A stretch of DNA of 5,289 nucleotides, taken from an uncultured Kiritimatiellota bacterium. Lineage in GTDB: Bacteria; Verrucomicrobiota; Kiritimatiellia; RFP12; UBA1067. The stretch is from positions 1 to 5,289 of the forward strand of contig CAKTZI010000089.1 of assembly GCA_934635385.1 (NCBI GenBank), written 5' to 3'. Position 1 is the stretch's first letter; every line of letters begins with the position of its first letter. The translations under genes and the position numbers were made by a program. Below are positions 1 to 5,143 of this stretch, piece by piece. Below the pieces are notes generated by a model. It was not told where the DNA came from. It was given only the letters and a program-made list of their open reading frames with translations, and made no database searches.

Positions 1-1
1 C

Positions 2-373
2 GTCGTCTACAATCCCGTCCGCGCGGGCCTCGTCACGCAGGCGAAGGACTACCCCTGGTGCTGGTGCGAGGACGACGGGCCGTTCTTCGCGGGGACAGGC
101 CCCGGCGGATCTGGTGCCGACGGTCAGTGCGAGGATACCGGGAATGGCGGCTCAGCGGGGCCTGTCCCCACAGGGTGGTGGCTGCGGCGGGTGGCGCAGG
201 TCGGGGCGGGGAAGGTGTTCGGGAGCGCGGGGTTCGTCTTGCGGACGGCGGCCGCGCTGGGCGACCGGTTCCGGTCGCGCGGCGTGGGGGCACGTCCGGT
301 CGGCGGGATCGGCTATGCGACGCATGGCTGGCGGTTCGCGAAGGAGGCGGAGATGGCAGGACACGCGGCGTGA
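2..373 (+). CDS. REP-associated tyrosine transposase (RAYT / Y1_Tnp family), C-terminal part only
   Basis: The open frame enters from the left edge and ends at TGA 371-373, giving 123 residues. It begins with YNPVRAGLV followed by DYPW, the usual signature near the end of the Y1 (IS200-like) catalytic domain of RAYT proteins, whose form is NPVRAGLV..P.DYPWSS. The tail contains KVFGSAGFV and later RPVGGIGYATHGWRFAKEA, resembling the RAYT C-terminal extension (GS..FV, then a basic stretch). Family members nick and rejoin single-stranded DNA and are linked to REP-type palindromes. The catalytic Tyr and HUH motif would lie upstream of the window and cannot be checked. Residues encoded by about 91-172 form a Gly-rich, low-complexity stretch between two family-like segments, and this stretch coincides with an inverted repeat. 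The gene converges on the regulator at 466-1653. Family assignment is fairly firm; whether the protein is intact is unknown. Confidence 0.8.
   Translation, partial: VVYNPVRAGLVTQAKDYPWCWCEDDGPFFAGTGPGGSGADGQCEDTGNGGSAGPVPTGWWLRRVAQVGAGKVFGSAGFVLRTAAALGDRFRSRGVGARPVGGIGYATHGWRFAKEAEMAGHAA
91..169. repeat. 14-bp inverted repeat inside the RAYT gene (REP-like palindrome)
   Basis: The left arm GGGGACAGGCCCCG (91-104) is perfectly complementary to the right arm CGGGGCCTGTCCCC (156-169), with 51 nt between them. The unit lies in frame within the transposase and encodes a Gly/Pro/Asp-rich linker. RAYT proteins are known to act on REP palindromes near their own genes, so a REP-like unit here is plausible. 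Its insertion into the gene is an inference. Confidence 0.7.
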
Positions 374-429
374 GAGGGCGGCTAAAAGGAAGATTTAAAT
401 GATGAGTGATTTAAGGGGTGGTATGTTTT

Positions 430-452
430 CCAGGGGTCTGTCCCCTGGGTTT
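430..452 (+). terminator. REP-like palindrome, possible terminator after the RAYT gene
   Basis: CCAGGGG (430-436) pairs with CCCCTGG (442-448) around a 5-nt loop TCTGT, and the top strand continues GTTTT (449-453). This could act as a weak intrinsic terminator for the rightward transposase transcript; the bottom strand has no T-run. The core GGGGTCTGTCCCC differs at one base from GGGGCCTGTCCCC at 157-169, so it may instead be another member of the same repeat family. It lies in the 92-nt gap between the two convergent genes. Confidence 0.45.
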
Positions 453-465
453 TCGGTGCGTCGCG

Positions 466-1653
466 TTAGGCCTGCTGGCGGCGCCAGTCGCGCATAGACA
501 GGCCGGTCGTGCGCTTGAAGAGGTTCTTCAGGGCGTTCTCGTTCGTGAAGCCGCAGAGGTCTGTAATCTGCGCGATGGAGGCCGTCGTCTGGACGAGCAG
601 CCGCTTGACTTCGGCGAGCTTCCGTTGGGTGATGAGTGCGCCGACCGTGCCCGTGCCGGCTTCGTGGAAGCGGAGGTCGAGCAGCTGCCGCGAGACGTGG
701 AGGTGGCTTGCGACGTCCAGTGGCGTGAGGCCCCGCATCGCGTGGACGTTGATGAACTCCTTCGCGCGGTCGACCAGCGCCTGTGCGGACAGCAGCCGTG
801 CGGTCGATTCGCGCGGAATGACGCGCTTGACGTCGATCTCGACGTGGCGCGTCGACATCGGCGTGCGCGCGCGCATCATCCGGTCGAGGAAGCGGGCGGC
901 CGCCTGGCCTTCGGCGAAGAAGTCCGGCTCGATGGAGGAGATGTTCGGTCGGACGCGCGTGCAGACGAAGGGATCGTTGTCGATGCCGAGTACCGAGAGG
1001 TCGCTGGGGACTTTGAGCTTCAGCTCCGCCGCCGCCGCGAGGACGTCCGCCGCGCGGGCGTCGTTCGCGGCGAGGACGGCCGTCGGTCGCTCCAGCCGCC
1101 GGAGGAACGCGGCGATCTGCGGGCGGTCGTCGGGCGTTTCGGTCGGCGGCAGGACGTGGAGCGCGCGCGGCGTCCGCTTCGCGAAGGCTTGCTCGCGCAG
1201 GGTTGACCAGCCGATGCGCCGACGGCTGTGGACATAGGCGAACGACGGGAAGCGTCCGGCCTCCGCGAAGTGACGGATCGCCTTGCGTGCGATGTCGGCC
1301 GCGCTGTTGTGGATGATGACGAGGTTCGTCTTTCGGCTTTGGAGTTCGGCGGGATCCAGTCCCATGACGATGAGCGGGCAGCGGAGCGCGGCGAGTCGAC
1401 GGAAGACCGCGACGTCGTGCGCGATCGAGACGATTACGCCATCCAGCCCTTGCGCCTCGGCGGCGTCCAGGGCTGCGACGGTCAGCTCGTCCTGCGTGCG
1501 CAGCAGCTGGATGTCCCATTCGTTCTGCGCGCCCAGGTGGGTGAGCAGCCCCGCGAACTTCTGCTGGCTGGCAGTCTCGAAAAGGCGCAGGGCGACGAGG
1601 ACTCGGAACCGTCGCCGGGCGTCGCGCGCGCGAAGGGGTCTCTTGGGGTTCAT
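466..1653 (-). CDS. XylR-like transcriptional regulator: LacI-type sugar-sensor domain plus AraC-type HTH
   Basis: A complete 395-residue protein, the usual length for XylR-type regulators, which bind a sugar or related small molecule in a periplasmic-binding-protein-like domain and control nearby catabolic genes. Residues about 17-285 form the sensor: LDGVIVSIAHD (70-80), AANDARAADVL (195-205), VPSDLSVLGIDND (215-227) and PNISSIEPDFFAEGQAAARFL (236-256 region) match the XylR/LacI pattern. Residues about 291-392 are the AraC domain with two helix-turn-helix units: TPLDVASHLHVSRQLLDLRF, then IAQITDLCGFTNENALKNLF, ending in the family-typical TTGLSMRDWRR. ATG at 1653 is preferred over in-frame ATG 1671, because the latter sits inside the -10 region of a good promoter. 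No Shine-Dalgarno is evident before 1653. It is divergent from the dehydratase-transporter operon, its most likely target by position, although 817 bp with repeats separate them. The true effector is unknown. Confidence 0.92.
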   Translation of the reverse strand: MNPKRPLRARDARRRFRVLVALRLFETASQQKFAGLLTHLGAQNEWDIQLLRTQDELTVAALDAAEAQGLDGVIVSIAHDVAVFRRLAALRCPLIVMGLDPAELQSRKTNLVIIHNSAADIARKAIRHFAEAGRFPSFAYVHSRRRIGWSTLREQAFAKRTPRALHVLPPTETPDDRPQIAAFLRRLERPTAVLAANDARAADVLAAAAELKLKVPSDLSVLGIDNDPFVCTRVRPNISSIEPDFFAEGQAAARFLDRMMRARTPMSTRHVEIDVKRVIPRESTARLLSAQALVDRAKEFINVHAMRGLTPLDVASHLHVSRQLLDLRFHEAGTGTVGALITQRKLAEVKRLLVQTTASIAQITDLCGFTNENALKNLFKRTTGLSMRDWRRQQA

Positions 1654-1661
1654 GGGGCTGG

Positions 1662-1690
1662 AGTATAGCATAAACCACCAGCGGCCTCAA
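1662..1690 (-). promoter_or_regulatory. Promoter of the XylR-like regulator (-35 and extended -10)
   Basis: Reading the minus strand, TTGAGG (complement of 1685-1690) is followed after exactly 17 nt by TATACT (complement of 1662-1667). TG one base before the hexamer makes an extended -10, TGCTATACT. Only 8 nt separate TATACT from ATG at 1653, so a start site at the normal distance would leave a leader of about 0-3 nt. This fits the lack of a ribosome binding site. Confidence 0.7.
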
Positions 1691-1702
1691 GGCGCATGAG
1701 GC
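1684..1702. promoter_or_regulatory. Palindrome overlapping the regulator -35, possible operator
   Basis: GCCTCA (1684-1689) and TGAGGC (1697-1702) form a perfect 6-bp dyad with a 7-nt centre, and the left arm overlaps the -35 hexamer of the regulator promoter. An autoregulatory operator is plausible because this class of regulator often controls its own gene, but 6-bp palindromes also occur by chance. No full second copy is seen before the operon. Confidence 0.25.
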
Positions 1703-1835
1703 GACAGGCGTTTCGCCGAGATAGTGCGGTAGGCAATCGCTTTCTGGGCCCATCGGCCGACAGCGAGCGCGTCGGAGCGGGAAGCTGCTCGCTCGGTCTC
1801 GTCGTTCGGGTTTGCGCTTCTCCCTAAAGACAACT

Positions 1836-1853
1836 GGCAGGCTTCAGCCTGCC
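1836..1853. repeat. Tight perfect hairpin GGCAGGCT/AGCCTGCC
   Basis: GGCAGGCT (1836-1843) pairs perfectly with AGCCTGCC (1846-1853); in RNA it would fold as a 7-bp stem with a 4-nt loop. No T-run follows on the top strand, so it is not a standard terminator. It is probably a small dispersed palindrome; no second exact copy is seen in the window. Confidence 0.5.
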
Positions 1854-1943
1854 GTGCCTCGGCAAAACCATGGGCTGCGGACGCAATTTCCCCTACGCCT
1901 GCAAACCCTCGCTCCTCACTCGCGCCACTTCCCGCCCCTTCGC

Positions 1944-1970
1944 GCGAGAGCCATAATCTTCGGAGTTGAT
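1944..1970 (+). repeat. Partial copy of the ERIC-like element (right arm only)
   Basis: This 27-nt segment matches the right arm and first flanking bases of copy A (2239-2268) at about 24 of 27 positions, with the same order: GCGAGAGCC, then ATAAT, then CGGAGTT. It also matches copy B at about 23 of 27. The GCGGAGCGGT half of the arm is not found upstream of it, so this looks like a truncated remnant. Confidence 0.6.
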
Positions 1971-2056
1971 TATCGCGGCTTTCCGAAGCCCAGTCTTCGT
2001 ATTTCTCGGCGTATGATCCTGTTTACGCTCCGCGTGGGTATTTCTAAAAGGAGGTA

Positions 2057-2290
2057 TTGTTGCTTCGGCAATTAAATAGAGTGATTCTGTTTTTTGTGAA
2101 TAATAAACTCCGATCCGTATGGCTCTCGCTACCGCTCCGCTGAATATGTCGCCGGAAGTCATCTAATTCTCCGAAAACGGGCTTAAAAGCGATTGTCTTG
2201 GGGGTGACTCTGCGAAGCCAGCAATAACCTGCGGAGCGGTAGCGAAAGCCATAATCATCGGAGTTAATCTCTATATTTCACTGCCACATC
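2057..2290. repeat. ERIC-like long imperfect palindrome, copy A
   Basis: The core left arm 2106-2140 (starting AACTCCGAT, ending CTACCGCTCCGC) is complementary to 2231-2265 at about 31 of 35 positions, across a 90-nt centre. The left arm matches the left arm of copy B (4909-4943) at 33 of 35, and the right arms match at 32 of 35. Similarity continues outside the core: 2266-2284 resembles 5071-5089, and 2057-2086, containing TTGCTTCGGCAAT, is the approximate inverse of the outer right end of copy B (25 of 30). The size, intergenic place and extended dyad resemble ERIC-type or MITE-like elements. There is no coding capacity. Confidence 0.8.
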
Positions 2291-2362
2291 TATAAATCTC
2301 CGTGTTAAGCGACAGCAACGTCTCTTTCACGCGAAACCGATTCTCGGTGCTACTTCGCACGT

Positions 2363-2389
2363 AGAGGCCGTAGAGAGGCCTCTTATTTT
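2363..2389 (+). terminator. Terminator-like hairpin upstream of the operon
   Basis: AGAGGCC (2363-2369) pairs with GGCCTCT (2377-2383) around a 7-nt loop and is followed by TATTTT. It would stop rightward transcription coming out of the repeat region before the operon promoter. No transcript that needs it is recognised, so the call is tentative. Confidence 0.3.
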
Positions 2390-2452
2390 CTGAAATTAGG
2401 CGTAAAGTGAGATAAAATTTAGGGCTTAAATGAGGTATTGCGCGGATGGAAA

Positions 2453-2461
2453 TGCTATACT
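2453..2461 (+). promoter_or_regulatory. Extended -10 promoter of the dehydratase-transporter operon
   Basis: TGCTATACT is an extended -10 (TG-N-TATACT), identical over nine bases, plus one flanking A, to the element before the divergent regulator. No good -35 is found at 16-18 nt; the nearest ATGAGG (2430-2435) lies 20 nt upstream of TATACT. Nine nt separate the hexamer from ATG 2471, again predicting a leader of only a few nucleotides. A weak -35 with a strong extended -10 would fit an activator-dependent promoter, which is inference. Confidence 0.6.
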
Positions 2462-2470
2462 ATGCGCCGC

Positions 2471-3268
2471 ATGAAAGAAAGGTCATTTTTGTCTTGCCCC
2501 TGTGGCGCCGTTTCGCTCTTGTGCCGTCCGGCCTCGGTTGACGAGGCGGTCGCGCTCGCGCGGACGGCGCTGGACGCCGGCGCGGACGGCGTGGCGGTTG
2601 AACTCAACCGCTTTCCCGTCGCCGCGCGGACGCTTGCGGGCTTTCGCGAGATCGTCTCGTCCGTACCGCTGCCGTTCATGTTCACGGACTACCGGGAGGA
2701 CGAGTTCCTCGGCGCGGACGACGAGGCGCGCATGGCCTCCCTGCTGACGGCGGCGGAGGCGGGTGCGGAATTCGTGGACGTCATGGCCGACCTGTACTGT
2801 CCGTCACCCCTGCAGATCGCGACGGACGAGGAAGCCGTCGCTCGCCAGTGTGCGGTGATCGCCGAGGTGCACCGCCTGGGCGCGAAGGCGATCGTCTCGT
2901 CGCACATCCTCGACCGTGCGCGCACGGCGGACGAGATTGTCGCGCAGCTGAGGATGGAGGAGGCGCGCGGCGCGGACGTCGTGAAGCTCGTCACGATGAT
3001 GGACACGTCCGAGGCGTTTATCGAGGGCGTGCGGGCGATGACGCGCCTGCGCACGGAGATGAAGACGCCGTGGGTGTTCCTCGCCGGGGGCGCGTATGGA
3101 CGGATGCAGCGTTTCCTGGGGCCGCACTTCGGCTGCGCGATCGAGTTCGCCGTGAACGACTACATTGCGGGAACGCCCTACAACCAGCCGACGATCCGCA
3201 ATTTCAAGAAGGCCGCCACCGCCATCGCATGGCAGATGCCGGACGACGCGGGACGGGGGACGCCGTGA
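2471..3268 (+). CDS. Type I 3-dehydroquinate dehydratase-like protein (AroD family TIM barrel)
   Basis: A 265-residue protein, close to the roughly 250 usual for AroD. Class I enzymes dehydrate 3-dehydroquinate through a Schiff base on Lys, with His as acid/base. Visible counterparts are: Glu44 in VELNRF (AroD Glu46), FTDYRED (70s) for the substrate-arginine strand, His145 in IVSSHIL (catalytic His143), Lys172 in DVVKLV (Schiff-base Lys170), Arg211 in GRMQRFLG (Arg213), and Thr235 and Gln239 in GTPYNQP where AroD has Ser232 and Gln236. Asn46 appears to replace AroD Arg48, and the GGAYGRMQRF loop differs from the usual MGKLGRISR, so substrate preference may have changed. ATG 2471 is chosen over TTG 2438 and ATG 2462, which overlap the promoter; no ribosome binding site precedes it. 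Its TGA overlaps the transporter GTG by 4 nt, implying translational coupling. It could serve the shikimate pathway or catabolism of a quinate-like acid; the transporter partner and sugar-type regulator favour the second, by inference. Confidence 0.8.
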   Translation: MKERSFLSCPCGAVSLLCRPASVDEAVALARTALDAGADGVAVELNRFPVAARTLAGFREIVSSVPLPFMFTDYREDEFLGADDEARMASLLTAAEAGAEFVDVMADLYCPSPLQIATDEEAVARQCAVIAEVHRLGAKAIVSSHILDRARTADEIVAQLRMEEARGADVVKLVTMMDTSEAFIEGVRAMTRLRTEMKTPWVFLAGGAYGRMQRFLGPHFGCAIEFAVNDYIAGTPYNQPTIRNFKKAATAIAWQMPDDAGRGTP

Positions 3269-4518
3269 AGAGGATCGACTACAAGTGGGTCATGCTGGCG
3301 CTCGTGTCCGGCGCGTACTTCCTCGCGCAGGGGACGCGCAACGTCTACGGGGCGGTGCTGCCCGCGATCGGCGCCGATCTGCGGCTGTCGTCGGCGGCGC
3401 AGGGCGCCGTCGCGACGGCGTTCTTTGCGACGTTCGGGCTGATGGTGCCGCTGGCCGGGTTCTTCGCCGACTTCTTCCGGCGCAAGTGGACGATCGTCAT
3501 CGGCATGGCCGTCTTCTCCGCCGCCGTGCTGGCGATGGGCTTCGCCGGGGGCTTTCTTTTCCTTCTTGTCGCCTACGGCGTCGTCAACGCGCTCGGCCAG
3601 TCGCTGCTGCCGCCGTCGAACTCGTCGCTGATCGGACAGCTCCACGTGGAGACGCGCGCCCGCGCGTTCGCCGTCTACCAGACGACGTTCTACGTCGGCA
3701 TCGTCGTCTGCGCGTGCCTGGGCGGCTGCCTGACGGGGCTGTCGGCCGGTGGCTGGCGCTGGACGTTCAAGGGATTGGGCGCGCTGGGCCTTGTGTGGGC
3801 GCTCGTCCTCGCGAAGTTCCTGCGCGACACGCCGCAGCCGGTCGCGGCGCGTCCCTCGGTGCGGGAGGCCGTCCGCGGCTTCTTCGGCAAGCCGACGGCC
3901 CTGCTGCTGATGCTGGCGCTCGGACTTTACTTCTATGCGACGAACGGCTTCAAGACGTGGTCGGTGACGTTCATGGAGAAGACGATGGCCTTGGATCATG
4001 CGGCGGCCTCGTTCAACGGGACGTTCTGGTTCTATCTTGGCGCGATTGCCGGGGTGACGCTGGCGGGCGTCGTCTCCGACCGCCTGCAGACGCGGCGTCC
4101 GGGCGTCCGGCTGGAGACGAACCTCGCCGGCCTTCTGCTGACGATCCCGTTCGTCCTGATTGCCGCGTTTACGGGAGATCTCGCGCTCATGTGCGGCGCG
4201 GTCTTCGCCTTCGGCTTTGCGACGGGCGTCTACGACTCCAACCTCTACGCGTCGCTGCTGGATGTCGTCAATCCGCGCTATCGTGCCTTTTCGGTCGGCA
4301 TCTTCGGCTGCGGCGGCTGCCTGCTGGGCGCGCCGGGGCCGCTGGTGCAGGGCTGGATGATCAACCGCTTCGGCGACCGCGCCTCGATGGCCGCGCTCGC
4401 GCTCTTCACCCTTGCGGCGGCGCTCGTCGTCCTGCTGGCGAGGCTCGTCACGTTCAGCCGCGACCGCGTCCAGGCCGAGCCTTGTGCGAAAGCGGAAAAC
4501 CACGGAGGGGAAAAATGA
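3265..4518 (+). CDS. Major facilitator superfamily transporter (anion/sugar-acid symporter-like)
   Basis: A 417-residue inner-membrane protein of standard MFS length with about 12 hydrophobic segments, six before and six after a basic central loop around residues 186-207. The MFS signature between segments 2 and 3 is present as GFFADFFRRKW (65-75), and a related motif in the second half is GVVSDRLQTRRPG (268-280). An Asn/Ser-rich stretch, PPSNSSLIGQL (116-126), and YDSNLYASLLDVVNPRYRAF (323-342) resemble the ACS-type organic anion:cation symporters that carry hexuronates, sialate or similar acids; the exact substrate is inferred only loosely. GTG 3265 is the start because it overlaps the preceding TGA (GTGA) and has a GGGGGA purine run (3255-3260) just upstream. 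Operon position suggests it imports the substrate or precursor of the dehydratase-like enzyme. It ends shortly before the octamer-repeat hairpin. Confidence 0.9.
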   Translation: MKRIDYKWVMLALVSGAYFLAQGTRNVYGAVLPAIGADLRLSSAAQGAVATAFFATFGLMVPLAGFFADFFRRKWTIVIGMAVFSAAVLAMGFAGGFLFLLVAYGVVNALGQSLLPPSNSSLIGQLHVETRARAFAVYQTTFYVGIVVCACLGGCLTGLSAGGWRWTFKGLGALGLVWALVLAKFLRDTPQPVAARPSVREAVRGFFGKPTALLLMLALGLYFYATNGFKTWSVTFMEKTMALDHAAASFNGTFWFYLGAIAGVTLAGVVSDRLQTRRPGVRLETNLAGLLLTIPFVLIAAFTGDLALMCGAVFAFGFATGVYDSNLYASLLDVVNPRYRAFSVGIFGCGGCLLGAPGPLVQGWMINRFGDRASMAALALFTLAAALVVLLARLVTFSRDRVQAEPCAKAENHGGEK

Positions 4519-4560
4519 GGTCGCCTCGTGCAGAGCCGCAGAGACTTTGGGGTGACAGGC

Positions 4561-4663
4561 TCACACGGAGCCACGGAGGCACGGAGTTTCCGTACGATGT
4601 CAAGAGTGAGTTTTATCGAATGTCCGATTTCTCTTTTCTCCGTGGCTCCGTCACTCCGTGTGA
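4561..4663. repeat. NCACGGAG octamer repeats forming a long hairpin
   Basis: Three tandem 8-nt units (ACACGGAG, CCACGGAG, GCACGGAG) occupy 4563-4586. Their complement lies at 4638-4661 (CTCCGTGG, CTCCGTCA, CTCCGTGT). Arms 4561-4586 and 4638-4663 pair at 23 of 26 positions around a roughly 51-nt AT-rich loop. No T-run follows on the top strand, but the structure could still stabilise or end the operon mRNA. Confidence 0.8.
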
Positions 4664-4797
4664 GACCTTGCCTCTGCGTGTGCGTGAGAGATTCATAAAC
4701 ACAGAGCGGCCTGCGGCCGAGCGAGGCGAGACGACAGGGAGTTCCGCTTCGCGCATGCCTGTCGGCTTCGTCGCGCCTTCGGGGTGTTTTGGGATTA

Positions 4798-4895
4798 ACG
4801 CGAAGAACGCGAAGGGAAGAGACGCAAAGGACGCGAAGATTCCAGAGACTTCTTGTCGTGCAAGCCTTGGCGTTCTTTGCGTCAAGACCTTTGCG
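4798..4895. repeat. ACGCRAAG octamer repeats forming an imperfect hairpin
   Basis: Units ACGCGAAG (4798-4805 and 4807-4814), ACGCAAAG (4822-4829) and ACGCGAAG (4831-4838) form the left side, with 9-nt spacing within each pair. The right side, 4866-4895, contains the complementary CTTTGCGTC (4875-4883, a perfect 9-bp match to 4821-4829) and CCTTTGCG (4888-4895). The unit is related to the NCACGGAG octamer next door (shared pattern ACRCGRAG). Confidence 0.75.
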
Positions 4896-4908
4896 GCACG
4901 AGAAAACA

Positions 4909-5098
4909 AACTCCGATTCGTGTGGCTCTCGCTACCGCTCCGCAGAATGCCTTTGCCGAAAGCAGCCCAATTCATCCTTCACGACCATGAAATCGATTGT
5001 TTTGAGACTGGCTTCTGCGAAGCCAGATGCAGGCTGCGGAGCGGTAGCGAGAGCATTAATCATCGGAGTTAATCAATATCTTTCATTGCCGAAGCAAT
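4909..5098. repeat. ERIC-like long imperfect palindrome, copy B
   Basis: Left arm 4909-4943 pairs with right arm 5036-5070: 9 bp at the outer end and 18 bp at the inner end are perfect, with a mismatched segment between. The centre holds a smaller hairpin, CTGGCTT (5008-5014... loop ...) with AAGCCAG (5020-5026), which is decayed in copy A. The outer right end at 5087-5098 (TTGCCGAAGCAA) is the inverse of the outer left end of copy A. It ends about 45 nt before the next start codon and so may influence that gene's expression. Confidence 0.8.
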
Positions 5099-5131
5099 AA
5101 GCGATACAACCCAAATGTCTGAAAACAAGAA

Positions 5132-5135
5132 AGGA
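5132..5135 (+). promoter_or_regulatory. Shine-Dalgarno for the oxidoreductase gene
   Basis: AGGA within AAAGGATC lies 8 nt upstream of ATG 5144. This ordinary ribosome binding site supports that start and contrasts with the absence of one before the regulator and the dehydratase-like gene. Confidence 0.6.
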
Positions 5136-5143
5136 TCATCAAC

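Larger units (their letters stand above)
1654..2470. other. 817-bp divergent spacer without a supportable gene
   Basis: This stretch separates the two divergent transcription units. From left to right it holds the regulator promoter, a GC-rich hairpin (AGCGAGC 1762-1768 with GCTCGCT 1787-1793), a tight hairpin at 1836-1853, a partial ERIC-like copy at 1944-1970, the long ERIC-like copy at 2057-2290, a terminator-like hairpin at 2363-2389, and the operon promoter at 2453-2461. Base composition shifts from GC-rich near the regulator to AT-rich towards the operon. Short open frames here run through the repeats and resemble no protein family I know. Confidence 0.7.
4519..5143. other. 625-bp repeat-mosaic spacer without a gene
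   Basis: The spacer is nearly filled with inverted repeats: the CACGGAG octamer hairpin (4561-4663) with weaker CGCAGAG-type outer arms near 4530-4545 and 4671-4689, a GC-rich hairpin (CGACAGG 4732-4738 with CCTGTCG 4758-4764), the CGCRAAG hairpin (4798-4895), and ERIC-like copy B (4909-5098). Open frames crossing it, including a 120-codon one on the minus strand (4613-4975), encode repeat-derived sequence and look spurious. No clear promoter for the gene at 5144 was found. Confidence 0.75.

Noticed and set aside
395..1753. 452-codon minus-strand frame overlapping the regulator
   Set aside because: It is a low-complexity Arg/Pro-rich shadow frame; the adjacent frame carries the clear XylR-like protein.
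1893..2162. Small minus-strand open frame of 89 codons in the divergent spacer
   Set aside because: It overlaps repeat copy A, lacks a recognisable domain and has no supported ribosome binding site.
2438..2470. Upstream TTG (2438) or ATG (2462) start for the dehydratase-like protein
   Set aside because: Both lie upstream of or against the TATACT element, the added residues resemble no family sequence, and ATG 2471 fits the promoter.
3178..4503. 441-codon open frame on the minus strand opposite the transporter
   Set aside because: It is very rich in Arg, Glu and Gln, as expected for the antisense of a GC-rich membrane protein gene; the plus strand has clear MFS motifs.
4561..4663. Intrinsic terminator for the operon
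   Set aside because: The long hairpin has no T-run after it on the top strand and its loop is about 51 nt, so it is described as a repeat instead.
4561..4895. Possible CRISPR array from the short repeated units
   Set aside because: Units are only 8-9 nt, mostly tandem without unique spacers, and occur as inverted sets; there are no cas genes.
4613..4975. 120-codon open frame on the minus strand in the repeat spacer
   Set aside because: Its residues come from reading through the octamer hairpins (for example FASFASLPFAFFALIP) and it resembles no known family.
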